Source: Caldifarciminota bacterium (GTDB lineage: Bacteria > Hydrothermota > Tepidihabitantia > SM23-42). From it: a stretch of DNA of 12,105 bases. The position numbers and the translations under genes are program-made. Below, piece by piece: positions 1-6,050 of this stretch. Positions within the stretch are counted from its first letter, which is position 1. Each line of letters opens with the position of its first letter. The notes under the pieces are model-generated. The model was not told the origin of the DNA. It saw nothing but the letters and a program-made list of their open reading frames with translations, and ran no database searches. The DNA is taken from contig DAOVAN010000037.1 of the NCBI GenBank assembly GCA_030671005.1, positions 1 through 12,105 on the forward strand. The letters are read 5' to 3'.

Positions 1-100
1 CGTGAAGTATTCATCCATTATGGTCACTAGCGTTTTAAGATTTGAATCTGTTTACGAGCCGCTACTTGCTTTCATCTTGCCAATAACCTTCAGTAAATGG

Positions 101-739
101 TTACCGCGCTTTTTCCCTTTCCCACTGGTCCATTATCTGTATCACTTCTTCGTCGGAAACATCATACCAGTTCTTGTATATCTGTGCTACGGCATGAAAG
201 AAACGCGGTTTTTCCAGCACTACGATTTCATCGACGAGTTTGCCGATCTCTTTTTCAACCTGCCTGCCCGTTACCGGAACTGCTACGATTATCTTTTTTG
301 CTCGCCGGTTCCGGCAAAGGTCTATTGATACCCGCATGGTTGAACCCATCGCGATCCCATCGTCCACCAGTACTACAATCTGGTTTTCGATCCCAGGCAG
401 TGGCAATCCTTTACGCAGAACATCAACCCTACGCTTTATCTCTCGTTTCTGCTGCTCGATTATCCCTGCGATCATGTCCTGGTCTACCCAGCGGGTGGCT
501 TGTGGATTTATGAACGTACTGCCGTCTTCGGCGACCGCGCCGAAACCCGCTTCGGGTTCATCAGGAAAAGGTAACTTCCTGGATATTATTATCGAAAATC
601 CGGCTGTCAAGTATTGGGCAACCTGATAACCCACCTCGACCCCGCCACGTGGTATCGCGAGGACTAGTGTATGTTTGCTGCGGTACGTTTCTAATGCTGC
701 GGCGAGCCTCTGACCGGCGTCGCGTCGGTCCTGGAACAT
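101..739 (-). CDS. COG1926-type predicted phosphoribosyltransferase
   Basis: A 212-residue cytosolic type I phosphoribosyltransferase of the COG1926 kind. The N-terminal block with AIPRGGVEVG (residues 28-37) and the RKLPFPDEPEAGFGAVAEDG stretch (54-73) are typical of that family. The PRPP-binding loop VVLVDDGIAMGSTM is at 122-135, with the two Asp that bind ribose hydroxyls at 126-127. The family is thought to transfer or release a base at PRPP, but its substrate is not established, so no reaction is assigned. The ATG lies one base after the ZIP stop codon, preceded by a GGGG stretch inside the ZIP gene, so translation is probably coupled. Length is normal for the single-domain form. It is the last gene of the CDF-ZIP-PRTase run; why a PRTase follows metal transporters is unknown. 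Family confidence is high, function low. Confidence 0.9.
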   Translation of the reverse strand: MFQDRRDAGQRLAAALETYRSKHTLVLAIPRGGVEVGYQVAQYLTAGFSIIISRKLPFPDEPEAGFGAVAEDGSTFINPQATRWVDQDMIAGIIEQQKREIKRRVDVLRKGLPLPGIENQIVVLVDDGIAMGSTMRVSIDLCRNRRAKKIIVAVPVTGRQVEKEIGKLVDEIVVLEKPRFFHAVAQIYKNWYDVSDEEVIQIMDQWEREKAR

Positions 740-740
740 A

Positions 741-1481
741 CTACCCCAGAATAGTGAGCAGCGCCATCACAACGACGCCCATCAGTATTGCGCAAAACTG
801 CCATATCGAGTTCGAGACTTTGACCTCCTGCTGCAACTCAGGGATCAAGTCAGGACCAGCGATGTAGATGAAACCACCTGCGGTAATGGGCAAAAGGTAT
901 ACTGCATAATTCTCTACCTGTTCTCCGATCAATATCGTCACCACCGCGCCCGCAAATGCCATGAGTGCGGCCAAGAGATTGAACATCAACGCCCTTTTTA
1001 TCGAGAGACCGCCGTTCACCAGGATTCCAAAATCACCGATCTCCTGGGGAATCTCGTGCAGTACGATCGCGATGGTGGTCGTAATACCGATCGGCACACT
1101 CACCATGAAACTCGCGGCAATGAGCATACCGTCTACGAGATTATGCACCGCATCACCGACAATATTCATCGTCACAACCGGTTGGATCTTACTGGTCTGC
1201 GCGCTGCCTAAATGGCGCCATCTAACGAATTTCTCCAGGACGAAGAAAATGAGAAACCCAACGATGACCAACAACGCTGTTATCAGATTCGTGTCTATCT
1301 TCTCAAAGGATTCAGGCAACAGGTGAATGAAGACATCACCCAATAACGCTCCCACGGCAAACGCCACCAGGAAAATCAGAACTCTCCGCAAGCGCGCCTC
1401 GCGCAGTGCAAGAGTAATAACGCCAACCAGCGACAACAGGCTAACAAAAGCGACACTGGCCAGGGTGTATGTCCAGACCAT
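741..1481 (-). CDS. ZIP family divalent metal transporter
   Basis: A 246-residue inner-membrane protein with about eight hydrophobic segments, matching the ZIP fold. Metal-site residues are clear: HNLVDG at 113-118 (His113, Asn114, Asp117) in one helix and HEIPQEIGD at 142-150 (His142, Glu143, Glu147) in the next. The last helices contain AGGFIYIAGPDLIPEL (201-216), the usual ZIP C-terminal signature. A short loop (about 89-103) carries His90 but not the long His-rich loop of many ZIPs. ZIP proteins normally bring Zn, Fe or Mn into the cytoplasm; the actual metal cannot be read from the sequence. The ATG begins one base after the CDF stop codon, so the two transporters are co-translated. The pairing of an exporter with a presumed importer in one operon is unusual. 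Confidence 0.93.
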   Translation of the reverse strand: MVWTYTLASVAFVSLLSLVGVITLALREARLRRVLIFLVAFAVGALLGDVFIHLLPESFEKIDTNLITALLVIVGFLIFFVLEKFVRWRHLGSAQTSKIQPVVTMNIVGDAVHNLVDGMLIAASFMVSVPIGITTTIAIVLHEIPQEIGDFGILVNGGLSIKRALMFNLLAALMAFAGAVVTILIGEQVENYAVYLLPITAGGFIYIAGPDLIPELQQEVKVSNSIWQFCAILMGVVVMALLTILG

Positions 1482-1482
1482 G

Positions 1483-2430
1483 CTACAATTTTTCAGGATC
1501 AGGGGTCAAGGGGCATGTTCCGGCGTCGCCTTCACACAGTGTTTGGATGGTGGACTCGATGATATGATACTTCTTGCGTAGGTAGCTATTTATGTCCGAT
1601 ATCAACTGGTTCTGGGCCTGAGCGGTCTGATGCGTATCATCGAGCCGGATATGCGCTGAAAAGACCAACATGTCGGCGGTAATCGTCCATAGATGAGCAT
1701 GTTCTAATTGTTTGATCTCAGGGAATCTTTGCTTCAGGTCCCCAATTATAATATCGACGTTCAGCCCGGTCGGTGCCATCTCGAGCAAAATCTTCGCTGA
1801 CTCCCTCAAAATGCCCCACGCCCAGAAGACGATGACCACCGATATACCGATGCTGACGAGGGGATCGATGATATTCCATTTCGTGTAATAGATGATTATC
1901 GCGGCAACCACTATGCCCACCGATGATGCGGCGTCAGCGATCATATGGTAGAACACACCCTTGATATTCAAATTCCGTCGATGGCTACCATGCAGGATCA
2001 TGATGCTCACGATGTTGACGGCAAGACCAATGAGCGCAATGAGTAGCATGTTCATAGCCAATACGTCCTCCGGGTTGATAATCCGCTCGATCGCCTCATA
2101 GATTATCAAGCCCCCTACGGCCAGCAAGAATAATCCATTGATGAACGCGGCGAGTATCTCGGCCCGGTACAGACCAAATGTGCGGTGGTGGCAAGGTGGC
2201 CGGCAGGCGATGACGATCGCGACGAGGCTGATCGTGATGGCAAAAGCATGGGTGAACATGTGCCCGGCATCACTGATCAAAGCAATGCTATTCGACAGAA
2301 TACCACCGACTATTTCGACGATCATCACCGCGACCGTAATGACCAGCGAGAGCGTCAGTTTTCTCCTCTCCACGCTGCGGTATTCGAATATCCGTTCGGA
2401 AAAGGTGTGTTTATGCTCGTGTTCTGCCAC
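1483..2430 (-). CDS. CDF (CzcD/ZnT-like) cation efflux transporter
   Basis: A 315-residue cation diffusion facilitator that exchanges cytosolic Zn or a similar divalent metal for protons. Six hydrophobic segments span about residues 26-212, followed by a cytoplasmic domain (221-300). The family signature RTFGLYRAEILAAFINGL is at 83-100. The transport site pairs are His57-x3-His61 in helix 2 (DAGHMFTH) and His162-x3-Asp166 in helix 5 (HMIAD); His61 replaces the Asp usual in CzcD/ZnT. The N-terminus is His-rich (HEHKH) and a CHH sits in the loop at 80-82, where CDF proteins often have His-rich metal-binding loops. The start is GTG: the in-frame codon two upstream is TAA, so no longer start exists. 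No ribosome-binding site is visible, and a promoter sits right in front, which suggests leaderless translation. The last residues (GTCPLTPDPEKL) look like a repeat-derived extension. Confidence 0.93.
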   Translation of the reverse strand: MAEHEHKHTFSERIFEYRSVERRKLTLSLVITVAVMIVEIVGGILSNSIALISDAGHMFTHAFAITISLVAIVIACRPPCHHRTFGLYRAEILAAFINGLFLLAVGGLIIYEAIERIINPEDVLAMNMLLIALIGLAVNIVSIMILHGSHRRNLNIKGVFYHMIADAASSVGIVVAAIIIYYTKWNIIDPLVSIGISVVIVFWAWGILRESAKILLEMAPTGLNVDIIIGDLKQRFPEIKQLEHAHLWTITADMLVFSAHIRLDDTHQTAQAQNQLISDINSYLRKKYHIIESTIQTLCEGDAGTCPLTPDPEKL

Positions 2431-2435
2431 GTCTT

Positions 2436-2463
2436 ATTCTACAGATTTCCGTCTATCTTTCAA
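2436..2463 (-). promoter_or_regulatory. sigma70-like promoter of the CDF-ZIP-PRTase operon
   Basis: On the minus strand, TTGAAA (2463-2458, 5/6 to the -35 consensus) is followed by a 16-bp spacer and TAGAAT (2441-2436, 5/6 to the -10 consensus). A start site about 7 bases past the -10 box would fall at 2429-2430, on the GTG codon of the CDF gene. That would give a leaderless mRNA and fits the missing Shine-Dalgarno sequence. The assignment is by eye only. Confidence 0.5.
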
Positions 2464-2484
2464 GCCTCTGGGGTCAGGTCTCTA

Positions 2485-2514
2485 CCCCGATGAAATAGAT
2501 TTTTTTTCACGGGG
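2485..2514. repeat. bulged inverted repeat next to a GGGGTCAG box
   Basis: The left arm CCCCGATGAAA (2485-2495) pairs with TTTCACGGGG (2505-2514) over ten base pairs with one bulged A (2490) and a 9-base loop. It directly follows the GGGGTCAG box at 2470-2477. It lies upstream of the proposed CDF promoter. It could be half of a larger palindromic repeat or a weak stop for readthrough from the PIG-L operon; neither strand has a good T tract after the stem. Confidence 0.5.
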
Positions 2515-2605
2515 CAAGCTTTGAACATAACTCAAAAAGGCAGAAGATGGCTCAAGAGGGCTATGAAGGGCGAAGAAGGCAGACCTTCGTGAGATCGCCA
2601 CGCTC

Positions 2606-2620
2606 TCCGCCTGAGGCGGA
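2606..2620. repeat. short perfect palindrome TCCGCC-TGA-GGCGGA
   Basis: A 6-bp perfect stem with a 3-base loop. A second copy with one mismatch in the left arm (TCCTCC in place of TCCGCC) is at 2790-2804, about 185 bp away and in the same orientation. It sits inside the CGCCACGCT...CTCGCGATGAC part of the spacer and looks like the core of a dispersed intergenic repeat. Confidence 0.6.
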
Positions 2621-2778
2621 TTCGCTCGCGATGACGGTGCAAATCTAGATGCCCGAATATCCTTGAATTTTGAGTTTTGAAATTAGGATTTGTTTCGAAT
2701 TTCGTATTTAGTATTTCGGATTTAGAGTCATTGCGAGAGCATTTCAGAACTTGTGAAGCATTGGGGTCACCCTCACCT

Positions 2779-2827
2779 TTTTCCTCTCCTCCTCCTGAGG
2801 CGGACATGGTATCAAGGGAGAGGAAAA
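2779..2827. repeat. 11-bp perfect inverted repeat after the PIG-L gene
   Basis: TTTTCCTCTCC (2779-2789) and GGAGAGGAAAA (2817-2827) are exact inverted copies with a 27-base loop that itself holds the second CTGAGGCGGA box. In the direction of transcription it starts 20 bases after the PIG-L stop codon, where a terminator is expected. No U-rich tract follows on either strand, so it is not a standard intrinsic terminator, but it could still end the transcript or protect its 3' end. Confidence 0.5.
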
Positions 2828-2846
2828 GAGAAAATGTTAATGGGGG

Positions 2847-3524
2847 TCAGATATGTAGTTTGTAAAACCCTTCACCGAATTTGTAGCCGCCGACCGCACC
2901 ATCCTTCCTTACATGGTTGTGCACCCGCTTCTTCCAGTCGGGCAACTGTGCCAGCTGGCTCTTATGTATACTGATCGCTTTTATCTTCTTCTTGTAGGTT
3001 TGTGTGATATCATTTACATAGTTCGGCTGGTCTGTTATGCCTAAAAGTAATTCCTTTGGGCGATAAGGTTGCAGCCCGATCTCCAAGAGAAACTGATAGA
3101 AATGCCACTCCCGGGCGATCATTATGCCTTCGATGACCGCGTGCGCGGTTGCCCGGTGGTCAGGGTGGAAATACCGTGACCAAGGATCATGCGTGACAAT
3201 CGTATATGGCTTCAGTTTACGTATTAAAGCCGCAAGTTCCAGCTTGAGCGTCTTCATGGTCGCGACCTCACCATCAGGATGACGTAGAAAAATGACTTTT
3301 TTCACACCCAGAAACTGCGCGGCCTTTTTCGCCTCTTGTTCTCGCTTGCTTGCGACAAGTAGGGGCGAAGCATTCTTGTTCCATGTGCCTTTTTCCCCAC
3401 AAGAAACAATGATATTAAAGACACTGTCATGTTCAGCCCACCGGGCAATACTTCCTCCGCAGGCAAGCTCCGGGTCATCCGGATGGGCCATGATGATGAG
3501 TCTACTTCTCGATGACTTTTTCAT
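2847..3524 (-). CDS. PIG-L/LmbE family N-deacetylase
   Basis: A 225-residue zinc-dependent deacetylase of the PIG-L/LmbE superfamily (MshB, BshB and GlcNAc-PI deacetylases). AHPDD at residues 13-17 supplies two zinc ligands (His14, Asp17) and the general base Asp; HPDH at 120-123 supplies the third ligand (His123). IHKSQ at 186-190 is a further conserved block. The family removes acetyl from GlcNAc-type conjugates. The chosen ATG (3524) gives the beta strand that must precede AHPDD. A longer frame starts at 3563 but would overlap the glycosyltransferase by 62 bp; the chosen start overlaps it by 23 bp. No clear Shine-Dalgarno is seen, so coupling to the upstream gene is likely. Pairing with an MshA-like GT4 gene suggests it acts on that enzyme's product. 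The stop codon lies inside a GGGGTCAG repeat box. Confidence 0.92.
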   Translation of the reverse strand: MKKSSRSRLIIMAHPDDPELACGGSIARWAEHDSVFNIIVSCGEKGTWNKNASPLLVASKREQEAKKAAQFLGVKKVIFLRHPDGEVATMKTLKLELAALIRKLKPYTIVTHDPWSRYFHPDHRATAHAVIEGIMIAREWHFYQFLLEIGLQPYRPKELLLGITDQPNYVNDITQTYKKKIKAISIHKSQLAQLPDWKKRVHNHVRKDGAVGGYKFGEGFYKLHI

Positions 3525-4569
3525 ATATGGTCTGATATACACGAGCGATATTGGACCAGTCATAGGCTAAGACCTTGTTCCGGCCACTCTTGCCCAATTC
3601 CTGGCGCAGTTCATGGTTTCCAGCAAGCGTGTCGATTGCTCCAGCCAAATTACGGGCACTCATCTTCACTAATATCCCCGCATCTTCACTCACTGTTTCG
3701 CTCAACCCCGTGTGCGAAAAACCGACGACCGGCCTTGCCGAAGCCATTGCCTCAAGCCCAACCAGTCCAAATGATTCATAATATGACGGAACCACCACCA
3801 TTGATGTCTTGCTATAATAGCGAGCGAGGTCTTCGTGCTTTACTGGCCCCATGAATTCAATCTGCAAATCGCTGCCATACGTCTTGATGGAGTCAAAATT
3901 CCTCTCCCCCTTTGATGGACCGCCGATCACAATCAGCTTCACATCACGCTCCAGCATCCTCAGAGCATCCACTAACACATCTAGACCTTTTATCGGGTCG
4001 ATCCGGCCGACATAGAGAATATTCGAATGTCCGTCCAGACTAGGCCTAAACATGTCCGTATCTACTCCGTGAGGTACGGATATTGCACTGATGCCTGGGT
4101 ACAAATCACTGAGGGCCTTCGCTTCCTGACGGGTAGGAGATACCACCAGGTCACAAGAACGGACGATCTCTTCCTCAACATCAATCCTGACCCGGTCCTG
4201 CTTGATCGTCTTCAGAACCTCAACCGTATGTAGGGTATGCAACCACGGAATACGCGATACCTTATTGACCAGCCGACCAACAACGCCGGATGACCAGTAG
4301 TGTGTATGCAAGAGGTCATATTGACGTAAGGCATGCTGGCTCATGACCTCTTCTGCAAAGCTAGTAGTATCATGCTGATCGATATAGACAACGTTGATCC
4401 CCTGTTCGAGACTCACGGGCTGCCCTTTTCCGCGCACAAAGATATCCACTTCGGCAAATCCCGCCATTCGGCGATACAGATTCTTGAGCACGATGCTCAT
4501 GCCACCGGATTTACCGGCACCCACTGGTTCAAGTGGGGAAGCATGATATGATACCACACAGATTCTCAT
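3502..4569 (-). CDS. GT4 family glycosyltransferase, MshA/BshA-like
   Basis: A 355-residue retaining GT-B glycosyltransferase of family GT4. The N-terminal half has the GGM loop (22-24) and HTHYW (88-92) followed by HTLHT (111-115), an arrangement shared with MshA and sucrose-phosphate synthase-type enzymes. The C-terminal half binds the nucleotide sugar: GRIDPIKG (188-195) and the EX7E motif in ESFGLVGLEAMA (265-276; Glu265, Glu273). Length fits a single cytosolic enzyme; no signal peptide or membrane segment is seen. MshA uses UDP-GlcNAc and inositol phosphate, BshA uses UDP-GlcNAc and malate; the acceptor here cannot be read. The start ATG overlaps the previous stop (ATGA, 4569-4566), a typical coupling signal. 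The 3' end overlaps the PIG-L deacetylase gene. An exopolysaccharide role is the main alternative. Confidence 0.92.
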   Translation of the reverse strand: MRICVVSYHASPLEPVGAGKSGGMSIVLKNLYRRMAGFAEVDIFVRGKGQPVSLEQGINVVYIDQHDTTSFAEEVMSQHALRQYDLLHTHYWSSGVVGRLVNKVSRIPWLHTLHTVEVLKTIKQDRVRIDVEEEIVRSCDLVVSPTRQEAKALSDLYPGISAISVPHGVDTDMFRPSLDGHSNILYVGRIDPIKGLDVLVDALRMLERDVKLIVIGGPSKGERNFDSIKTYGSDLQIEFMGPVKHEDLARYYSKTSMVVVPSYYESFGLVGLEAMASARPVVGFSHTGLSETVSEDAGILVKMSARNLAGAIDTLAGNHELRQELGKSGRNKVLAYDWSNIARVYQTIYEKVIEK

Positions 4570-5483
4570 CTCGTAAGTCTCATAGTATAACGTTCTTTTG
4601 CACCGAGCCGATATTTGTAATCTTCATCACCACGTAGAAAGTCATAGTATTTATAGCCCTCCTCAATCGCTGCATTGATATCAAAACCAATTGCCACGAT
4701 CCCTGGTGACATGCTACGAAAATGGGGATCAAAACCCATGTTGTACAGGTACACGCGTTCTCTGAAGCCAAACGCCAATATCATACCGATCGCACGACCA
4801 TCAAAAACCACAGCGCGCATCCGTAGCCATCCTCTTCTGTAGAAACTGTCGGTTATCTCTCCAAAAAATTGCATGATCTCAGGTGTGAGAAATTCCTTCT
4901 TCTTACCACGGGAACCGGCCATTAAATCCAAGAACCTACCCATCTCTGTAGGTTTGACATCTTGAATGACTGCCCCGTTTACTTTCTTCATCTTCCGCCT
5001 CAGTTCATGACGCGACTTGCCATCAAGACTGGCAAGATAATCCGCCCATGTGCCGGGCAAATCGAGCACAGGACATTTATCCTGCTCTTGGATACTCAAT
5101 TGGGGTAAATTCTTTTTCAACCCGGCCACCACAGGACTGTCGAGCTCCAGGGGGTAGAGATCAACTGTAAAATTACCTTCCTTTATATACTCAGCAAAAC
5201 GCGCAACAATATCGGCCTCATAGCCCGGAGTGTAGATCATATCATTCAAATCGGTCACGCGTTCGTCGCCTATCATTCTTATTGTGTTACCCGAAACGGT
5301 TGCGGGAATTATGCCCTTTATAGCGCTATTCTCGTAAAAAACCACAACTTCGGGATCGGTCTTCAATATATTACCCGCTAAGGCAGAAACCCATTCGTAG
5401 CTAATAAATGGTGTCGGACGCGGCGTACGATCGAACAACTCATTCCATGCCGACCTCAATTCTGACAATTTCTTAGTTCTCAT
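4566..5483 (-). CDS. CelD/BcsL-type (FemAB-like) GNAT-fold acyltransferase
   Basis: A 305-residue protein of the Acetyltransf_6 / COG5653 group, which has a tandem GNAT fold like FemAB aminoacyl transferases. Visible signatures are the LDGKSRHELRRKMKKV helix (153-168), the strand-helix block RAVVFDGRAIGMILAF (223-238), the YLYNMGFDP segment (245-253), and the terminal YDFLRGDEDYKYRLGAKER block (280-298), all typical of the group. Members are found in cellulose and exopolysaccharide clusters and are thought to add acyl or aminoacyl groups to sugars or peptides; the donor is not established. It has no signal peptide. The ATG overlaps the preceding GNAT stop by 11 bp, with AGG about 9 bases upstream. 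It ends in an ATGA overlap with the glycosyltransferase gene, so the two are very likely one transcription unit. Confidence 0.88.
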   Translation of the reverse strand: MRTKKLSELRSAWNELFDRTPRPTPFISYEWVSALAGNILKTDPEVVVFYENSAIKGIIPATVSGNTIRMIGDERVTDLNDMIYTPGYEADIVARFAEYIKEGNFTVDLYPLELDSPVVAGLKKNLPQLSIQEQDKCPVLDLPGTWADYLASLDGKSRHELRRKMKKVNGAVIQDVKPTEMGRFLDLMAGSRGKKKEFLTPEIMQFFGEITDSFYRRGWLRMRAVVFDGRAIGMILAFGFRERVYLYNMGFDPHFRSMSPGIVAIGFDINAAIEEGYKYYDFLRGDEDYKYRLGAKERYTMRLTR

Positions 5484-5997
5484 TGCTCAGCCTGGAATCT
5501 ACAGACCTCTGTCTGACCTGGTATCTCCATGATTTCCACCCCAGGAAGTTGCGGTACCACACTGTCTCGTAGCATTTAAACCCACATCTCTCAATCCCCT
5601 TGATCGAAGTAATGTTCCGCGCCGCAGAAAAAATCATGGCATGTTTACACGATCTATTTTTGAAATAATCTGATGCTTCTGTAATGAGGCGCGGGTAAAT
5701 TCTCTTGCCCCGAAATTCCGGGGCCGTGAATGCGTCATAGAGGTATACTTCTCTCCCGTTGACGATCAACCAATCATCTATCTCACCTATATAAGTCTTG
5801 CTTGTCGCCGCGAAAAGGTAAGCTACAGGATTCCCGTTATGTTTTGCAATAAAAATCTTATCGCCTTTTTCAAGACGTGATTCGATCACCGATCTCTGTA
5901 ATCTTCCGAGCACCAGAGGCTTTCCATGAACAGACACATCAACCACAGCCTCGGTTTCGACCATGCTAATCCTTTTCTTTAAGTCAAAATCATACAT
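5473..5997 (-). CDS. GNAT family N-acetyltransferase
   Basis: A 174-residue single-domain GNAT. The core shows a central strand (LYDAFTAPEF, 86-95), the acyl-CoA pyrophosphate loop region RGKRIYPRL (96-104), and the distal motif NITSIKGIERCGFKCYE (128-144). The loop departs from the usual R/QxxGxG/A: Arg99 and Tyr101 take the two Gly positions, though an IYP at this point is seen in polysaccharide-linked GNATs. The ATG at 5997 is chosen because AAAGGAAA lies about 8-9 bases upstream. A longer reading from TTG at 6054 would overlap the MBL stop (TTGA) and add 19 residues. It sits between the MBL gene and the CelD-like gene in the same run, so its substrate may be the amino sugar or cofactor made there. 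Substrate unknown. Confidence 0.85.
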   Translation of the reverse strand: MYDFDLKKRISMVETEAVVDVSVHGKPLVLGRLQRSVIESRLEKGDKIFIAKHNGNPVAYLFAATSKTYIGEIDDWLIVNGREVYLYDAFTAPEFRGKRIYPRLITEASDYFKNRSCKHAMIFSAARNITSIKGIERCGFKCYETVWYRNFLGWKSWRYQVRQRSVDSRLSNEN

Positions 5998-6050
5998 GTT
6001 CAATATTTCCTTTTTCTGGATCAATGAAAACCCGTCAAATCTGCCGCGCG

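Larger units (their letters stand above)
2431..2846. repeat. 416-bp intergenic repeat mosaic
   Basis: No credible gene is seen between the PIG-L and CDF genes. The stretch is a patchwork of repeat pieces: two GGGGTCAG boxes (2470-2477 and 2843-2850, the latter reaching into the PIG-L stop codon); two copies of a CTGAGGCGGA box (2611-2620 and 2795-2804); half-sites CTCGCGATGAC (2625-2635) and GTCATTGCGAG (2727-2737) in inverted orientation; an AT-rich tract (about 2664-2726) of repeated AAATnCGAAAT-like units on the minus strand; and inverted repeats listed separately. Such pieces recur in spacers of many uncultured bacteria. Short open frames here have low-complexity translations and no ribosome-binding site, and are judged spurious. 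Confidence 0.7.

Noticed and set aside
1..100. Possible start of another minus-strand gene (ATG at 18-16) beyond the PRTase
   Set aside because: Only six codons are visible, with no ribosome-binding site or promoter; it cannot be supported from this window.
2..328. Plus-strand open frames across the window, for example 2-328, 240-626 and 11258-11563
   Set aside because: Each lies antisense to a gene with clear family motifs, and none has a recognisable domain of its own.
2625..2737. Reading the inverted half-sites and short repeats as a CRISPR array or phage attachment site
   Set aside because: There is no regular repeat-spacer pattern, no cas gene, no integrase and no tRNA; dispersed intergenic repeats explain them better.
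2532..2807. 91-codon minus-strand open frame in the repeat mosaic
   Set aside because: Its translation is repeat-derived (AT-tract and CTGAGGCGGA box), it has no ribosome-binding site and matches no family.
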